The translations under genes were made by a program, and so were the position numbers. This document shows positions 35,933-46,667 of a stretch of 64,000 nt of DNA, one piece after another (positions within the stretch are counted from its first letter, which is position 1; every line of letters begins with the position of its first letter). The notes beneath the pieces were generated by a model. It searched no databases and had not been told where the DNA came from. It worked only from the letters and a program-made list of their open reading frames with translations. The DNA is from Cladopsammia gracilis (Eukaryota; Cnidaria; Anthozoa; Scleractinia; Dendrophylliidae): assembly GCA_022457155.1 (NCBI GenBank), contig JAJGOT010000322.1, forward strand, positions 147,501 to 211,500, in the 5' to 3' direction.

Positions 35933-36858
35933 CCCTATTCAGACTGGGGGGGGGGGGGGGGGCTTTTCGAACCCCCCCTCCAGTAAAATTGTGATAACTC
36001 TTACACCGAAATAGCTATGAGGCTGAAATTTTCTGACTTTTCCTAGAATTCATCTAGGGACATTTTGGTATCCATAACATGTCAGTGTGATTATTCATGT
36101 TGCCATGGCAAGCGGTTTTTGACACATAGGTTTTCAAAATATTAAAATATGGTGATTTTTTTATTTTAAGATCTTGTTCTTTGACTTATAGTGCATTTTC
36201 TTGTTAGAATAGTTTTTTCTTGGGACTAGTTCTTGAAAGACATCAAAAATTTTTAACATCAAATATTTGGGGGGGAGGGGTAGGCAAATTTTTGCTCTCT
36301 TTTACTTATAGAGAAAAATTTTGTACTATTTATTAAATAACACTTCTAATTTCATTGTTTGGATAATAGACATTAGTTTGATACGTGTTTTATACATTCT
36401 GATCCTTTTCTATTTCAGATATTTTTTAAATTTTAATTTAAACGAAAAAAAAGGAAATCCAAGATGGCGGATCCAAGATGGCGGACAATAATTTCAAAAA
36501 TTATAGTTTTATCGCCTTTTTTTGCTTTTTCTCGCTTTACAAGTGTGTCCTTGTTTGTATTTATTATGTCTTTATATTGAAGAGATGATTTTACAGTTAT
36601 AGTTGATATTTTAAGTATCTGGATGGAAAAATATCAAAGAAACGTCGGAAAAACAAAAATGACGTCATTGTGACGTCAAAATTGGGTGTGGCAGGTCAAT
36701 ACTGGGTGTGAGGTTTCCTTGTATGGAGGTGAGCATTTTGTGAAAATTTCATGGTCCTAGCCTTACTGGTTCCAGAGATATGAAGGGGGGGTCCGAGGAG
36801 CCCCCCCCCCCCCCCCCCCCGTCACAGATTGCCTAAAAAAAGCCCAGTCTGAATAGGG
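35933..36858. mobile_element. 926-bp TTAA-flanked element (piggyBac-like, non-autonomous)
   Basis: Ends CCCTATTCAGACTGGG and its mirror. TTAA flanks are at 35929-35932 and 36859-36862. The intact duplicate has the empty TTAA at 58432-58435 in the same context, CACACC-TTAA-AATAAC. G and C homopolymers lie just inside both ends (35946-35962 and 36801-36820). The interior holds two AAGATGGCGG words (36461 and 36475). No transposase frame. The insertion is 46 bp upstream of the truncated TRIM ATG. Confidence 0.92.
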
Positions 36859-37067
36859 TTAAAATAACTATCGAGCGAGTCTTGAATAAAGCCTTGTAAT
36901 TGTGATCATTTACATAAGCACGATATTAATATCGCGCTTTTGATATATACCAATCATAACGCGTTATTTTGACATGTTTTGATGTTTTCTGTCTTCTAAG
37001 AATGATTGCAAAAATATTCTAGATTTCTAAGAATTTTGTTCATGATAGCGTGACCTCAGAGACAAAA

Positions 37068-37205
37068 CTGTGCAAGCATGGTAACTGCTTTGGATCAGTG
37101 TACTTGCGCGGCATACACACAGAACAGGACTGACTTATTCATGAAGATTGTAGCATGTATGGTGAAGGGGAGAAAACTGATTAAGGAAGTTTGGAGGTGA
37201 ACACA
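37068..37205 (-). pseudogene. Degenerate RING-start remnant upstream of the truncated TRIM copy
   Basis: On the minus strand, sequence matching the RING start (CTTTGGATCAGTGTACTTGC, GAACAGGA, TTCATGAAGATT) recurs here, 1.2 kb upstream of the TRIM ATG. A sister copy lies at about 58637-58800. It is an older tandem duplication of the gene's 5' end, carried along in the segmental duplication. Confidence 0.65.
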
Positions 37206-38652
37206 CCCCAGTAAAACAACTATTGAGGTCTTTAATAAATAAAGCTTTGTGTATGAGAGCATGATATTTTTATCCGGCTCATGATTATATAAACCAATCA
37301 TAAAGCGTTATTTTGACATGTTTTGACGTTGTCTGACTTTAGAAGATTGTACAGACATAGATTTCGATAAAGAATTTTGTTCGCGATAGCGTGACCTGAG
37401 AAGCTCGCTGTCATGTCTGTCATTGATCACGAGCGTTTTTAGACCAAGTGATGTTTTGATCTATCGTTTTATACGTTGCTCAAGCAAAATTCAGTTTGAT
37501 GTGGCATATACAAGGGTAGATTTCCTTTATTCTGTGAATCACAATGTACCATAAACCATACAAATCCTTGCCAGACTGAACGCCTGAAACAAAGAACGTC
37601 TTTAGAGTATATGTTTACCGAAATGTCAATATTAACCAATCAAACGGCGTTATTTGACATTTTCATACAATGTCTGACCTGACTTCTAAAAATAAAAAAT
37701 AGGTACGCAATGCGTACAGAAGCGACGACGAGTTTCAACTTGGCGTTATATCAATAGATGTGAGGTGCTCTGATAAAATCAGTGTATAGCTTGGTTCCAC
37801 TAGAATAGGGTCGGTGTGAAATGCAAATTTCGGCGACTTTCAGTCGGTGCAGGGCGTTCTGTAACTAAAATTTGCTTAAAAATGCTCATTAAACCAGAAT
37901 ATTGCCCCAGCAAATAATATAATACCAGAAGTAGCCAAGGACTTGTGATATAGAACGTTCATTGGTAAAATGACTTTTTTCCAAACATTTTCAATTTTTG
38001 TACTTATGGTCGTAGGAATAACATGTTTGTCAGTTGTTGATTGTCTGTGTTTGTCTTAAAAAAATATATCATGATTTTAATTAAAGGTCAAAATATCAAT
38101 CTGTGCTGTGGATTGTATTTGACGTCTTAAAAATGCGATAGATATGCCATGTTTCCCACCCCCACGCCCCCCCCCCCCCCCCCCCTCCCCCCCCCCCCCC
38201 CCCCAAGAAAAAATAAATAAATAAAACCTTTAGTTTCGTCAGAACAACATGTCCTCGAGGCCGGAATTATGAGTATCATAAAATATTAAGTGACGATGAA
38301 TTTATGATTACCATAATTTTGTAGCACAACAGTAGATGACGGGAGAAAGAGTAGGTTCTACGTAATCAAGGATCGCGGCAAAATACAAAATACTCGGCAA
38401 AATCGCATCACGGCGCGCGAAGGACAACAGAGGTCAGGCATGGCTGGTGAGTGTATTGTTTTGTAAAATAGAATAATTATGTTTCGTCATTATGTTTCGA
38501 TTTTGCCGAGTATTTCGTCTTTGTTCTTTTCAGGGGAATATATCACATAACCCCGTTCATTACAGTGTCTGAAAAGCTGGGTGCGGCTTTGATTGTAACA
38601 GGGGAGAGGCGGGGCTGAAAACAATAGCTGATAACAATAGCAAAACAAAGGA
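37206..38652. other. Non-coding; end of the segmental duplication and a poly-C tract
   Basis: 36860-37530 still matches 58437-59105. Beyond that no gene is seen. A C tract of about 37 bp, broken by one T, lies at 38167-38203. Confidence 0.5.
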
Positions 38653-38780
38653 TTATATATTCCCCTCAACATATTCCCCTCAACATATTCCCCTCAACAT
38701 ATTCCCCTCGACATATTCCCCTCGACATATTCCCCTCGACATATTCCCCTCGACATATTCCCCTCGCCTTATTCCCCTCA
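38653..38780. repeat. 15-bp minisatellite
   Basis: About eight to nine copies of CGACATATTCCCCTC or CAACATATTCCCCTC. The core word ATATTCCCCTC also occurs in the hairpin at 39352-39471 and near 38530. Confidence 0.92.
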
Positions 38781-39081
38781 TAATAGTATAACACAAACGG
38801 GAAGACAAAATAGGGCGAAACAAGGAAAACACTCTAGCATCGGTCAATATGTTTTGTTTACAGAAAAGACAACTTCATCAATCATATTCCTACGTAATTA
38901 ACTTGCCAGTCGCGACCAAAAAGCGAAATGTTAATAACATTATTCGATGGTATCGTACCTCGATTCAGGTTTCGGGTCTTCAATAATGTATGACGCCTAA
39001 TGTATGACGCTTGAACCTGAATATGTTTCTGCCGCTTTCCCTTGGAAAACACACCGCAACCACTCCATTGATCTTCGAAAG

Positions 39082-39300
39082 ATGAAGGCGGGCAGTTGGG
39101 CTATGGCGAGACCACGAGTACTGTTCATACATTTTCTTCTTTCTCTCCTTCTACTCATAACGAAGCAACGTGCTCAATGCAAATTTGGCAAAAGCAAAAC
39201 ATGTTTACCGTCTCGCTTCGTAATGTGCCGTGATCCCAATGAGGCCTTGCGGAATCATGCTTTTTTGCATTTGAATTCAACGGAATGTTACTCTCCGAAA
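39082..39300 (+). CDS. Signal-peptide exon of an Ig-superfamily protein
   Basis: An ATG at 39082 (a second in frame at 39103) opens MKAGSWAMARPRVLFIHFLL, followed by SLLLLITKQRAQC. That is a basic n-region, a hydrophobic core and a plausible cleavage before Lys or Cys. A Cys-bearing stretch follows (KSKTCLPS). The donor was not fixed; a weak GT in phase 1 lies just after AAAACAT. The first Ig exons follow 0.4 kb downstream on the same strand, so it is inferred to be their first coding exon. The encoded protein would be secreted or type I membrane-bound. Confidence 0.55.
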
Positions 39301-39351
39301 CATTAATAGTTTCTTTGTTTTAGAAAACCTCACAAGGTGGAAAATAAGCAT

Positions 39352-39471
39352 GTTATTGACCAGTCCCTCGGGGATATGTGATATATTCCCCTCGTGGCGT
39401 TCCCTCGGGCTACGCCCTCGGGTACGCCACGAGGGGAATATATCACATATCCCTCGCTCCTGGTCAATAAC
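39352..39471. repeat. Hairpin MITE replacing part of an Ig exon
   Basis: Ends GTTATTGACCAG and CTGGTCAATAAC, with arms of about 50 bp around a short loop (ATATTCCCCTCGTGGCGT on the left, mirrored on the right). It abuts the surviving 3' half of the Ig exon of copy 1, whose 5' half is missing. Confidence 0.8.
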
Positions 39472-40248
39472 CCTTACTTGGCGGAAAGACTCTAAAGTCG
39501 TCCAGAAAAAGGATGGTCTCAGCTCCAACTACACCATATCAACAGCTAACAAGGACGATACAGGGACGTACACGTGTACAAATACTGCTGCACCAGTTCC
39601 ATCAGTTAGTGCAAATTACACCGTTGTCGTGATAGTGAGATGTAAGTTGTTTTGACTTATTAATATTCGAATGTAATCATTGTAACGGCCCCCTTTTACT
39701 TGCGGACTTCGCAGCACCGGGGGTACCCAACTTTTGGGTAACGGCTACTATTGCCTGACCATTACTTTTGGACTGCTAAAATATGCAAGCAATCAATTAC
39801 AAAAATGACCAGGTAAATATCAGACCGCGGAATCGACCCATCGAATCATTATCTCGAAAATTTTACCCGGGCTCCTGAATTTTGGCCAATTCTATACCCG
39901 GTGAAAATAAAAGGGATCATGACACTATATTTCTCTTGTTCCTGGTTTCAGTCAAGCCTCAAGTTATCAGTTTGTTTGGTAATCGAACAGCAGACGAAGG
40001 AAGTGACGCATACTTGTATTGCAATGCAACAGCCTACCCCACACCTGTCACATACAACTGGTTTAACAATGGAAAGCAGATCACCAGTGATCCTAACGGA
40101 GACTTTTTTATCGAGAGCTTAGAAGATGGACAGAGTAGACTGACAGTAAAACATGTTAATTGCAAAGACTTCTATAGCCAAATATATAACTGCTCTGCAA
40201 CAAATGTCATGGGAACTGGAGGAAGAAAATCTTTTTTCTTCTATATAT
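39472..40248 (+). pseudogene. Ig exon pair, tandem copy 1 (damaged)
   Basis: The first exon keeps only its 3' half (TWRKDSKVVQKKDGLSSNYT... to the donor at 39641). It lacks the first Ig cysteine, since the hairpin lies where the 5' half should be. The second exon, from 39952, reads an Ig fold with YLYCNATA and YNCSATNVMG. It then runs into TAA at 40246-40248, and the donor present in copy 2 (AATT|GTAAG) is here GTTATAAG. Both exons therefore look non-functional for splicing. The copy matches 43232-44808 closely, introns included. Confidence 0.85.
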
Positions 40249-40608
40249 AAGTTATAAGTTTTGCTGTATAACGTTTCTGTCGTTATTTTTTGAAGTAGTT
40301 CTGTTACGTATTCGCCAAGACACACTGCAACGCGACGCGAAAATTTCGCGCCATTTTTGTTTAATAATGCGATCAATAATTCTTCTCTTTTCTTCTCTGT
40401 TTTTCTTTCTTTTTTTACTTATAGTAATTCTCGCTTTTCGTTCTCTCCAGATATAAAATTGCAGACAGCGTTCCGTCATTTTCCCTTTTATTCAAAACGC
40501 GAAATTATACCTCCACCGCAGGATGTATGTCATATAGACTTAACGGCATCGAGAGCACTACGACCATTTATAGGCAGTGTATCAATGTGTTGAATAATAA
40601 CATGTTAA

Positions 40609-41174
40609 CCCTCGGGCGTACACGCAAACGTATACCCCAACCGTGGTACAAGGGGGGGGGGAGTTGTTGCAAAGTTGCAATATTTCGGAAATATTTTACA
40701 TCTAATAGATAGCCCGCGATGTGTTCTACAAGATAAGGTAAATATTATGGGTTGGGGCGTTACTGGGGGTCCGTGACGGCATCCAAAATGGCCGCCAAGA
40801 TGGCCGCCAAGATGGCCGCCATCTTGGATTTTACTAAAATTTCAAATTTATCAGAAAAATGCGGAAATTGCAAATATTGTCTGCTAGAGTTGCAAAATAA
40901 CATACAATTAAACGTTTTGATGCTTTTTTCGCTGAAAAAAGGTGAAAACACGCTTTTTTCGTCAAAAATGGGTTGACCACATGTTACTTATGACGTCATA
41001 TCTCGTTACCATAGCAACCGGTTGTCGCCAAACTCTATAAAAATGTGTCTCAAGGATAGATGAACAGCTACTGAAAACAGCATGTGCTAAACTTAAATGG
41101 TCTTGAAAATATCGAAGAATACCTTAAGTGGGGGGTGGCAACCACGCCCCCCCCCCGGCTTGTACGTCCGAGGG
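40609..41174. mobile_element. 566-bp TTAA-type element, copy A
   Basis: Starts CCCTCGGGCGTACA after TTAA (40605-40608) and ends TGTACGTCCGAGGG at 41174. The right TTAA is lost because a SINE tail begins there. Contains three tandem AAGATGGCCGCC words near 40787-40820. A shorter copy at 44699-44965 lies in the duplicated segment, which shows the insertion preceded the duplication. Confidence 0.85.
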
Positions 41175-41338
41175 TACCGGCGATCAACATAATGCTGGGG
41201 GGTAACCTTGCGATGGGCTAGCATCCCATCCAGGGGGGAGTAGTAATACTCTCAGTCGCTTCATGCTACAGATACCCGGTTAAGCTCCGGCAGTTGTGAT
41301 CCATTAGGCTTGTGAAGATTTACCTTTACCTTATACGA
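41172..41338 (+). mobile_element. SINE 3' domain (deeply conserved core), no head
   Basis: Contains CTAGCATCCCATCCAGG, AGTAGTAATACTCTCAGTCG and CTTCATGCTACAGATACC, ending TTTACCTTTACCTTATAC. The same tail ends the SINE at 46668-47655. It resembles the eumetazoan SINE core described as Nin-DC, from memory. It starts directly at the terminus of the TTAA element. Confidence 0.7.
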
Positions 41339-41365
41339 GGGGGGGGGGGGGGGGGGGGGGGGGGG
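41339..41365. repeat. 27-bp poly-G tract
   Basis: The longest uninterrupted G run in the window, directly after the SINE tail. Confidence 0.95.
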
Positions 41366-41560
41366 CAAGGGGGGGTCTTGTCACGAAGTCACGAAACTTA
41401 ATTTTGCATTTCACGAATCACACAGCCAAAAAATTCGTTTTCACGATTCTCGGAAATACTGGTCCAAAAAGTTACAAAAGTTGTTAAGTCAGTTAACGCA
41501 GTAACGTAAAATATCTCTAATCACGTTTTGTACAATACGGCACTTTGCTTCAGTTCATCT

Positions 41561-42948
41561 TCATGGTCTTCTTGAGTGGCATGTGCATCTTATGAAAAAA
41601 AATCTCACTCGCACAGCTCGTCCACTTCGAGTTGTTACTGCCCTCATGAATGTCAGTGTATCATCATCATCATCATCATCATTAATCATCATGCACTGCA
41701 TGTTCACGTTCACTATCCGTGTCATATTCGTCCCGTCCTGGAGATTGCTAGTCACTCCGTTTTCTTCTTTCCCTTGCTCTTCTTCCTCTCTCTCTTCCTC
41801 TTCATGGGCGATAATTGGTGCGTCTGGCATATGATTCTGGAATAGGTTAATCTTTTCCTTGGGGTAGTCTGAAAGGGATGGGCGGTACATATTTAGAGGT
41901 AAGGTGCCAGCTTTGAACTTGGTTGTTTCTTGCCTGACAGTGCGTTGGCGAACGCACTTGCCATGCAGCACTGCCCATTCCTTCATCATCTGCGCTTGCT
42001 TAGAATCCAAGTGCCTTGTTTTACCAAGATGGGGAAGTTTTGAAATTTCCTTCAATGAAATAGAATTGTCGGGAATTGGATAATAGGAGGTGGGATGTGT
42101 GAAATAGTAGGCTGCCCAGCTCGTAATCCTTTTGATACTTTCGTATACAGAGTTTCTCAGATTGCGAGCAAAGTTGAGAACTGTAGGAAATTCATCCTTA
42201 AAATGACCAACGACATGTAGGTTTTCTACTCGAGTGGTAAGGCAAGAATGGAGATCAACGTCGATCTCTTTGTTAATCGCTTGGATGGTTGATTGAAGTG
42301 TGCCAAGTTGACTGTAAATCATCTGCACGGACTTGAGTGTCTGGTTTGACACTGTCCCTTCAGGGCCATTGGTAGCTTTCTGAGAGTTGAGTGATGCTTG
42401 CACTGTACTGACAGTTCCTTCAAGAAAATTCTTCAGGTCACTAACTTCCTTCATCGCTTCAGCTATCGGTAAGCGGGGAACCGTTTCATGTTTCAGATGA
42501 ACAGAAAATGCCCTGTACAATCTGGCAAGATGCTTTAAAAAGGTTACTGTGCCAGTAATTGTAGTTACAAGTTTTACACATCCTGTCTGTGGATCAGTGT
42601 CAAAGATATTGGTATTTTCCGTGCAAATACCCATACGCTGGCCAAATGAAGAGTTTTCTGCTCTCCCCTCTGCGTTGCCCTCTCGGCCGTTTCCAGCTAT
42701 CATCTCAACGTTGCATTTCTGATCAAGATACTTGACTTGGAAGGTTCCTGCATCGCAGATCAAGACACCGTCCTGATGACTTGCTATTCCTGTACATTCA
42801 GAGCAGACCTCTGTACTATTCCGTAACAGAACAGAAATTGTTCTTGAGTTGAGATCAATTGAGAGTAGCCCGCCCTTTTTCTGGTCTTCCTTTACCCCTT
42901 TGAATGCCACTGGTAGTCTCAGCACTTTCGTCACTTCCGTTAAATTCC
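41561..42948 (-). CDS. NHL-like/unknown protein, large partial exon
   Basis: An acceptor (TTCTCCAG|GGAATTT) starts an exon at 42948 that stays open for about 460 codons to a stop at 41561. The N-terminal 130 residues look like worn NHL/beta-propeller repeats (GVLICDAGTFQVKYLD, GMAGNGREGNAEG-like). The middle has helical segments and a Trp/Tyr-rich motif, ASWAAYYFTHPTSYY-like. The C-terminus has Glu/Asp runs and TTRSGRAVR, a motif often seen in retroelement proteins. No catalytic motif is visible. Upstream exons are missing, and the tail after TTRSGRAVRV may be read-through. It lies antisense between the two Ig exon copies and could be a captured host or element gene. Function unknown. Confidence 0.6.
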
Positions 42949-43123
42949 CTGGAGAACTCTTGAGAGGAAATCAACTGGTTTCGAAACGGACTTTTTTATC
43001 TTTGAAGTCTTTTACCCTTTTTAACAAATTTGAAGGGAAAAGCCCTGGGAACCCGGGAACGAAGTTGAAGAAAGTTCATTAGGAATGTTATTTATTGTGT
43101 TGATTTTGATGTTCCATTGACAG

Positions 43124-43399
43124 TTAAACCAAAAATTATCCTCCGTTCACCATCCCCTGTGAAGTTAGATGAAGGTACGTCTGCAACGTTAGTTTGTGTT
43201 TCCAGTGGCAGTAAATTCGGACAATACAATACCACTTGGCGGAAAGACTCCAAAGTCGTCCAGAAAAAGGATGGTCTCAGCTCCAACTACACCATATCAA
43301 CAGCTAACAAGGACGATACAGGGACGTACACGTGTACAAATACTGCTGCATCAGTTCCACCAGTTAGTGCAAATTCTACTGTTGTCGTGATAGTGAGAT
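43124..43399 (+). CDS. Ig-domain exon, copy 2 first exon (intact)
   Basis: Acceptor CATTGACAG and donor T|GTAAGTTG give a 276-nt phase-1/phase-1 exon of 92 codons. It has the Ig signature: Cys in ATLVCVSSG, Trp in TTWRKDSK and the second Cys in DTGTYTCTN. It encodes one complete Ig (I-set-like) module of an extracellular adhesion or receptor protein. It is the undamaged equivalent of the broken exon near 39472-39641. Confidence 0.85.
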
Positions 43400-43710
43400 G
43401 TAAGTTGTTTTGACTTATTAATATTCGAATGTAATCATGGTAACAGTCCCCTTTTACTTGCGGACTTCGCAGCTCCAGGGGTACGCAACTTTTGGGTAGC
43501 GGCTACTATTGCCTGGCCATTACTTTTGGACTGCTAAAACATGCAAGCAATCAATTACAAAAATGACCAGGTAAATATCGGACCGCGGAATCGACCCATC
43601 GAATCATTATCTCGAAAATTTTACCCGGGCTCCTGAATTTTGGCCAATTCTATACTCCGTAAAAATAAAAGGAATCATGACACTATATTTCTCTTGTTTC
43701 TGGTTTCAGT

Positions 43711-44341
43711 CAAACCTCAAGTTATCAGTTTGTTTGGTAATCGAACAGCAGACGAAGGAAGTGACGCATACTTGTATTGCAATGCAACAGCCTACCTCAC
43801 ACCTGTCACATACACAGAGGATATTACATGGCCGCGCGAAGATACGAAATTTCTCTTCGAGTGTTGAAAAACATTTCACTCGTTCGCTGCGCTCACTCGT
43901 GAAATATTTTTCAACACGAGAAGAGAAATTTCGTATCTTCAAGCGGCCATGTAATGTTCTGTTTATTATATAAACACCAATGAAATCAAACCATTTCACT
44001 TTAATATTTTTTGAAGTCCTAAAGTAGAACAAGGTGTCAATGATGATCTTTTCACGTGTGAAGATAACATGTTATTCTCACGTGTGAAGATATGATGTTT
44101 ACGCGCGAAAGCTCACCTGGTATTTCATTGGTGTTTATATAATAAAACTGGTTTAACAATGGAAAGCAGATCATCAGTGATCCTAACGGAGACTTTTTTA
44201 TCGAGAGCTTAGAAGATGGACAGAGTAGACTCACAGTAAAACATGTTAATTACAAAGACTTCTATAGCCAAATATATAACTGCTCTGCAACAAATGTCAT
44301 GGGAACTGGAGGAAGAAAATCTTTTTTCTTCTATATAAATT
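43711..44341 (+). pseudogene. Ig-domain exon, copy 2 second exon, split by an insertion
   Basis: The exon has a good acceptor at 43711 and donor at 44341 (AATT|GTAAG). A 330-bp inverted-repeat insertion at 43816-44145 interrupts it after the first Cys (YLYCNATAYLTPVTY). The inserted sequence adds stops. Copy 1 shows the uninterrupted order at about 40057. Because the flanking introns are phase 1, skipping this exon would keep the reading frame. Confidence 0.85.
43816..44145. mobile_element. 330-bp fold-back insertion in an Ig exon
   Basis: The left part (about 43816-43963) is a hairpin with arms containing ATTACATGGCCGC and CGAAATTTCTCTTC. The right part (about 43965-44145) has TTATATAAACACCAATGAAAT mirrored at its end. 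The site is defined by copy 1, where CACATACAACTGG is continuous. Superfamily not assigned. Confidence 0.8.
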
Positions 44342-44698
44342 GTAAGTTTTGCTGTATAACGTTTCTGTCGTTATTTTTTGAAGTAGTTCTGTTACGTATC
44401 CGCCAAGACACACTGCAACGCGACGCGAAAATTTCGCGCCATTTTTGTTTAATAATGCGATCAATAATTCTTCTCTTTTCTTCTCTGTTTTTCTTTCTTT
44501 TTTCACTTATAGTAATTCTCGCTTTTCGTTCTCTCCAGACATAAAATTGCAGACAGCGTTCCGTCATTTTCACTTTTATTCAAAACGCGAAATTATACCT
44601 CCACCGCAGGATGTATATGTCATATAGACTTAACGGCATCGAGAGCGCTATGACCATTTATAGGCAGTGTATCAATGTGTTCAATAATAATAAGTTAA

Positions 44699-44965
44699 CC
44701 CTCGGACGTACACGCAAACGTATACCCCAACCGTGGTACAGGGGGGGGGGGGGAGGGGAGGTTGTTGCAAAGTTGCAATATTTCGGAAATATTTTACATC
44801 TAATCGGTTGACGCCAAACTCTACCAAAATGTGTCTCAAGGATAAATGAACAGCTACTGAAAACGGCATGTGCTAATCTTAAATGGTCTTGAAAATATCG
44901 GAGAAAAACCTTAAGGGGGGGGGGGGGGGGGGGGGTGGCAACCACCACCCCCGTACGTCCGAGGG
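44699..44965. mobile_element. 267-bp TTAA-type element, copy B (internally deleted)
   Basis: Ends CCCTCGGACGTACA and TGTACGTCCGAGGG-type (GTACGTCCGAGGG), flanked by TTAA at 44695-44698 and 44966-44969. Compared with copy A it lacks about 330 bp between CATCTAAT and CGGTTG, including the ATGGCCGCC repeats. It carries G tracts at 44741-44753 and 44915-44935. Confidence 0.88.
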
Positions 44966-45018
44966 TTAATATGTTCTGTATGATAAAGTTATAATTGTTT
45001 TTGTTTTATTGCCTTCAG

Positions 45019-45276
45019 ATTCCCCTCAGAACGTCAGAGTCACTGGTCCAGCAGTTGTGGTAATATATCAGACAATAACAATGTCTTGTAGTGCGGATGG
45101 GTACCCATATCCGTCCTTCTTTTGGAAATTAAATGGCAATGATATAGATGGAGCTAATATGCGAAGTACATTAGTGTTGTCAAATGTTAAAGTCAAAGAT
45201 GCAGGGAATTACACGTGCGGGGCAAGAAATCGCCTTGGCTCCAAGGAAAGTGCCGTAAAGATGTTGAAAGTTGAAC
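45019..45276 (+). CDS. Ig-domain exon 3
   Basis: Acceptor TTGCCTTCAG and donor GAAC|GTAAGT give 258 nt in phase 1/1. Residues show MSCSADGYPYPSFFWKLNG, then DAGNYTCGARN. These are the two Cys, the Trp and the DxGxYxC motif of an I-set Ig. No damage seen. Confidence 0.88.
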
Positions 45277-46195
45277 GTAAGTCGGTGAGGTTAATACCTA
45301 AAGAGTGGATTACGATAAGAGAATTTATCCCCCATGATCTCAATGTTAATTCCTCGTACATTAATCTCCTGTACCATCAGAAGTCTGTAAATTTTACAGC
45401 TAGAGAATTTCACGGCCTTGTGTCGCTCCCCCTCCCCCCCAACCCCTGGGGGGAGCCCCCGTCGAAGGTTTGTGTTTCAAACCGAAATATCGGGCACACT
45501 TTATTTTTCTTGCCTCAATCTTTTCTCCGCCGTAAGGATCAGTTTGCCGTGTTATTTTACATTCTCTCATATATAAGCTGTATGGTTATGCACCGCTGTG
45601 AAAAGTATGGTTTTCAAACAGTTTAGTTTGGGGTAGGGTAAAGAAATCAGAAATCAGAAATCAGTTTTGGTTTAGAATACGGTATCTCATTTCCCGGGAA
45701 ACTAATCAGTGGTATGAAGATACAGTTTCTAAAAAATAGCGAATGGGATAGGGTCATGGTAGGGATTTTGAGTGCCTATAGTCTAGAATAGGGTTGCAAA
45801 ATGTAGTTGAACGTTATCTGGTACAGAGTAAGGGTTTCAGAATCCCAGCGGCACACCACCTCCCAAAATATACAGAGTCCCCCCCCCCCCCTCCATTTTT
45901 CCGGGTGTTCTCCGTCTTGAGGTACGCTTAATAAAAACCCTTCAAATCTGATCGATGCAAAGCTGTTGGTGACCAACCGAGATACATAAAATCCCCAACT
46001 TTAACTTTTGCTGCAGATTCAATATACTTGCAATGTATTAAAGGCCTGGATGGAACTGCTGGAGAACAATAATTGTTAAGCAATCTTTTGAGTATACTTT
46101 TTGCTAGTGCTGTTAGTTGGTTTCAATCTTTTGGGAAATGAATGTTTTTTATTCTTCCCAGTGTGAAAGAGTTAATTTTGTTGGCATTGTCTCAG
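45277..46195. other. Intron with a dispersed repeat
   Basis: From about 45630 to 45930 a repeat with a triple AATCAGA and the word CTAGAATAGGGTTG ends in a C tract (45881-45892). It resembles, in the opposite orientation, 62400-62720. The superfamily is unknown. Confidence 0.45.
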
Positions 46196-46465
46196 ATCAA
46201 CCTACTTTTACGACTTTCACGGCGGGAACTCCAGGAAACTCTGTAATACAAGGAACAACCGTGACTCTTACATGCAGTGCAGATGGTTACCCCACTCCCA
46301 CGTACACTATCAGACACGGGCCAAATATAGTGACGCAACAAAGCAAGACAGGGACGTACGTGATCAACAACATACAGCTCAATGCCGAGAAAGAGTCGTT
46401 CGCCTGTGTGCCATCAAATAAAGTCGGAGATGGGCAAAATAAAGAACTCGTGATCACCGTCCAAG
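46196..46465 (+). CDS. Ig-domain exon 4
   Basis: Acceptor TTGTCTCAG and donor CAAG|GTCAGT give 270 nt, phase 1/1. The Ig fold shows VTLTCSADGYPTPTYTIRHG and ESFACVPSNKVG. The usual Trp after the first Cys is absent (YTIRHG), which is common in some Ig variants. It joins in frame to exon 3 (GAA C|AT CAA). Confidence 0.85.
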
Positions 46466-46541
46466 GTCAGTGCTCTCATTTGCCGCCTTTCCTTCTGTGT
46501 AAAGAAGAAAAAATTAAAGCACCAATACTGCAGATAAGTAA

Positions 46542-46661
46542 GGCCCAGTTCAAACGTCGAACTTCACATGTGCCGAACCTAATGCAAATGAAAAAAATCT
46601 ATTGTTCTCGCTCATTTGCATTAGATTCGGCACATGTGAAGTTCGACGTTTGAACCGGGCC
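46542..46661. mobile_element. 120-bp Harbinger-like MITE, TAA duplication
   Basis: Inverted ends GGCCCAGTTCAAACGTCGAA and mirror, TAA flanks at 46539-46541 and 46662-46664. The ends are diverged from those of the 758-bp element at 23692 but clearly related. The loop is only about 25 bp. Confidence 0.85.
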
Positions 46662-46667
46662 TAAGGG

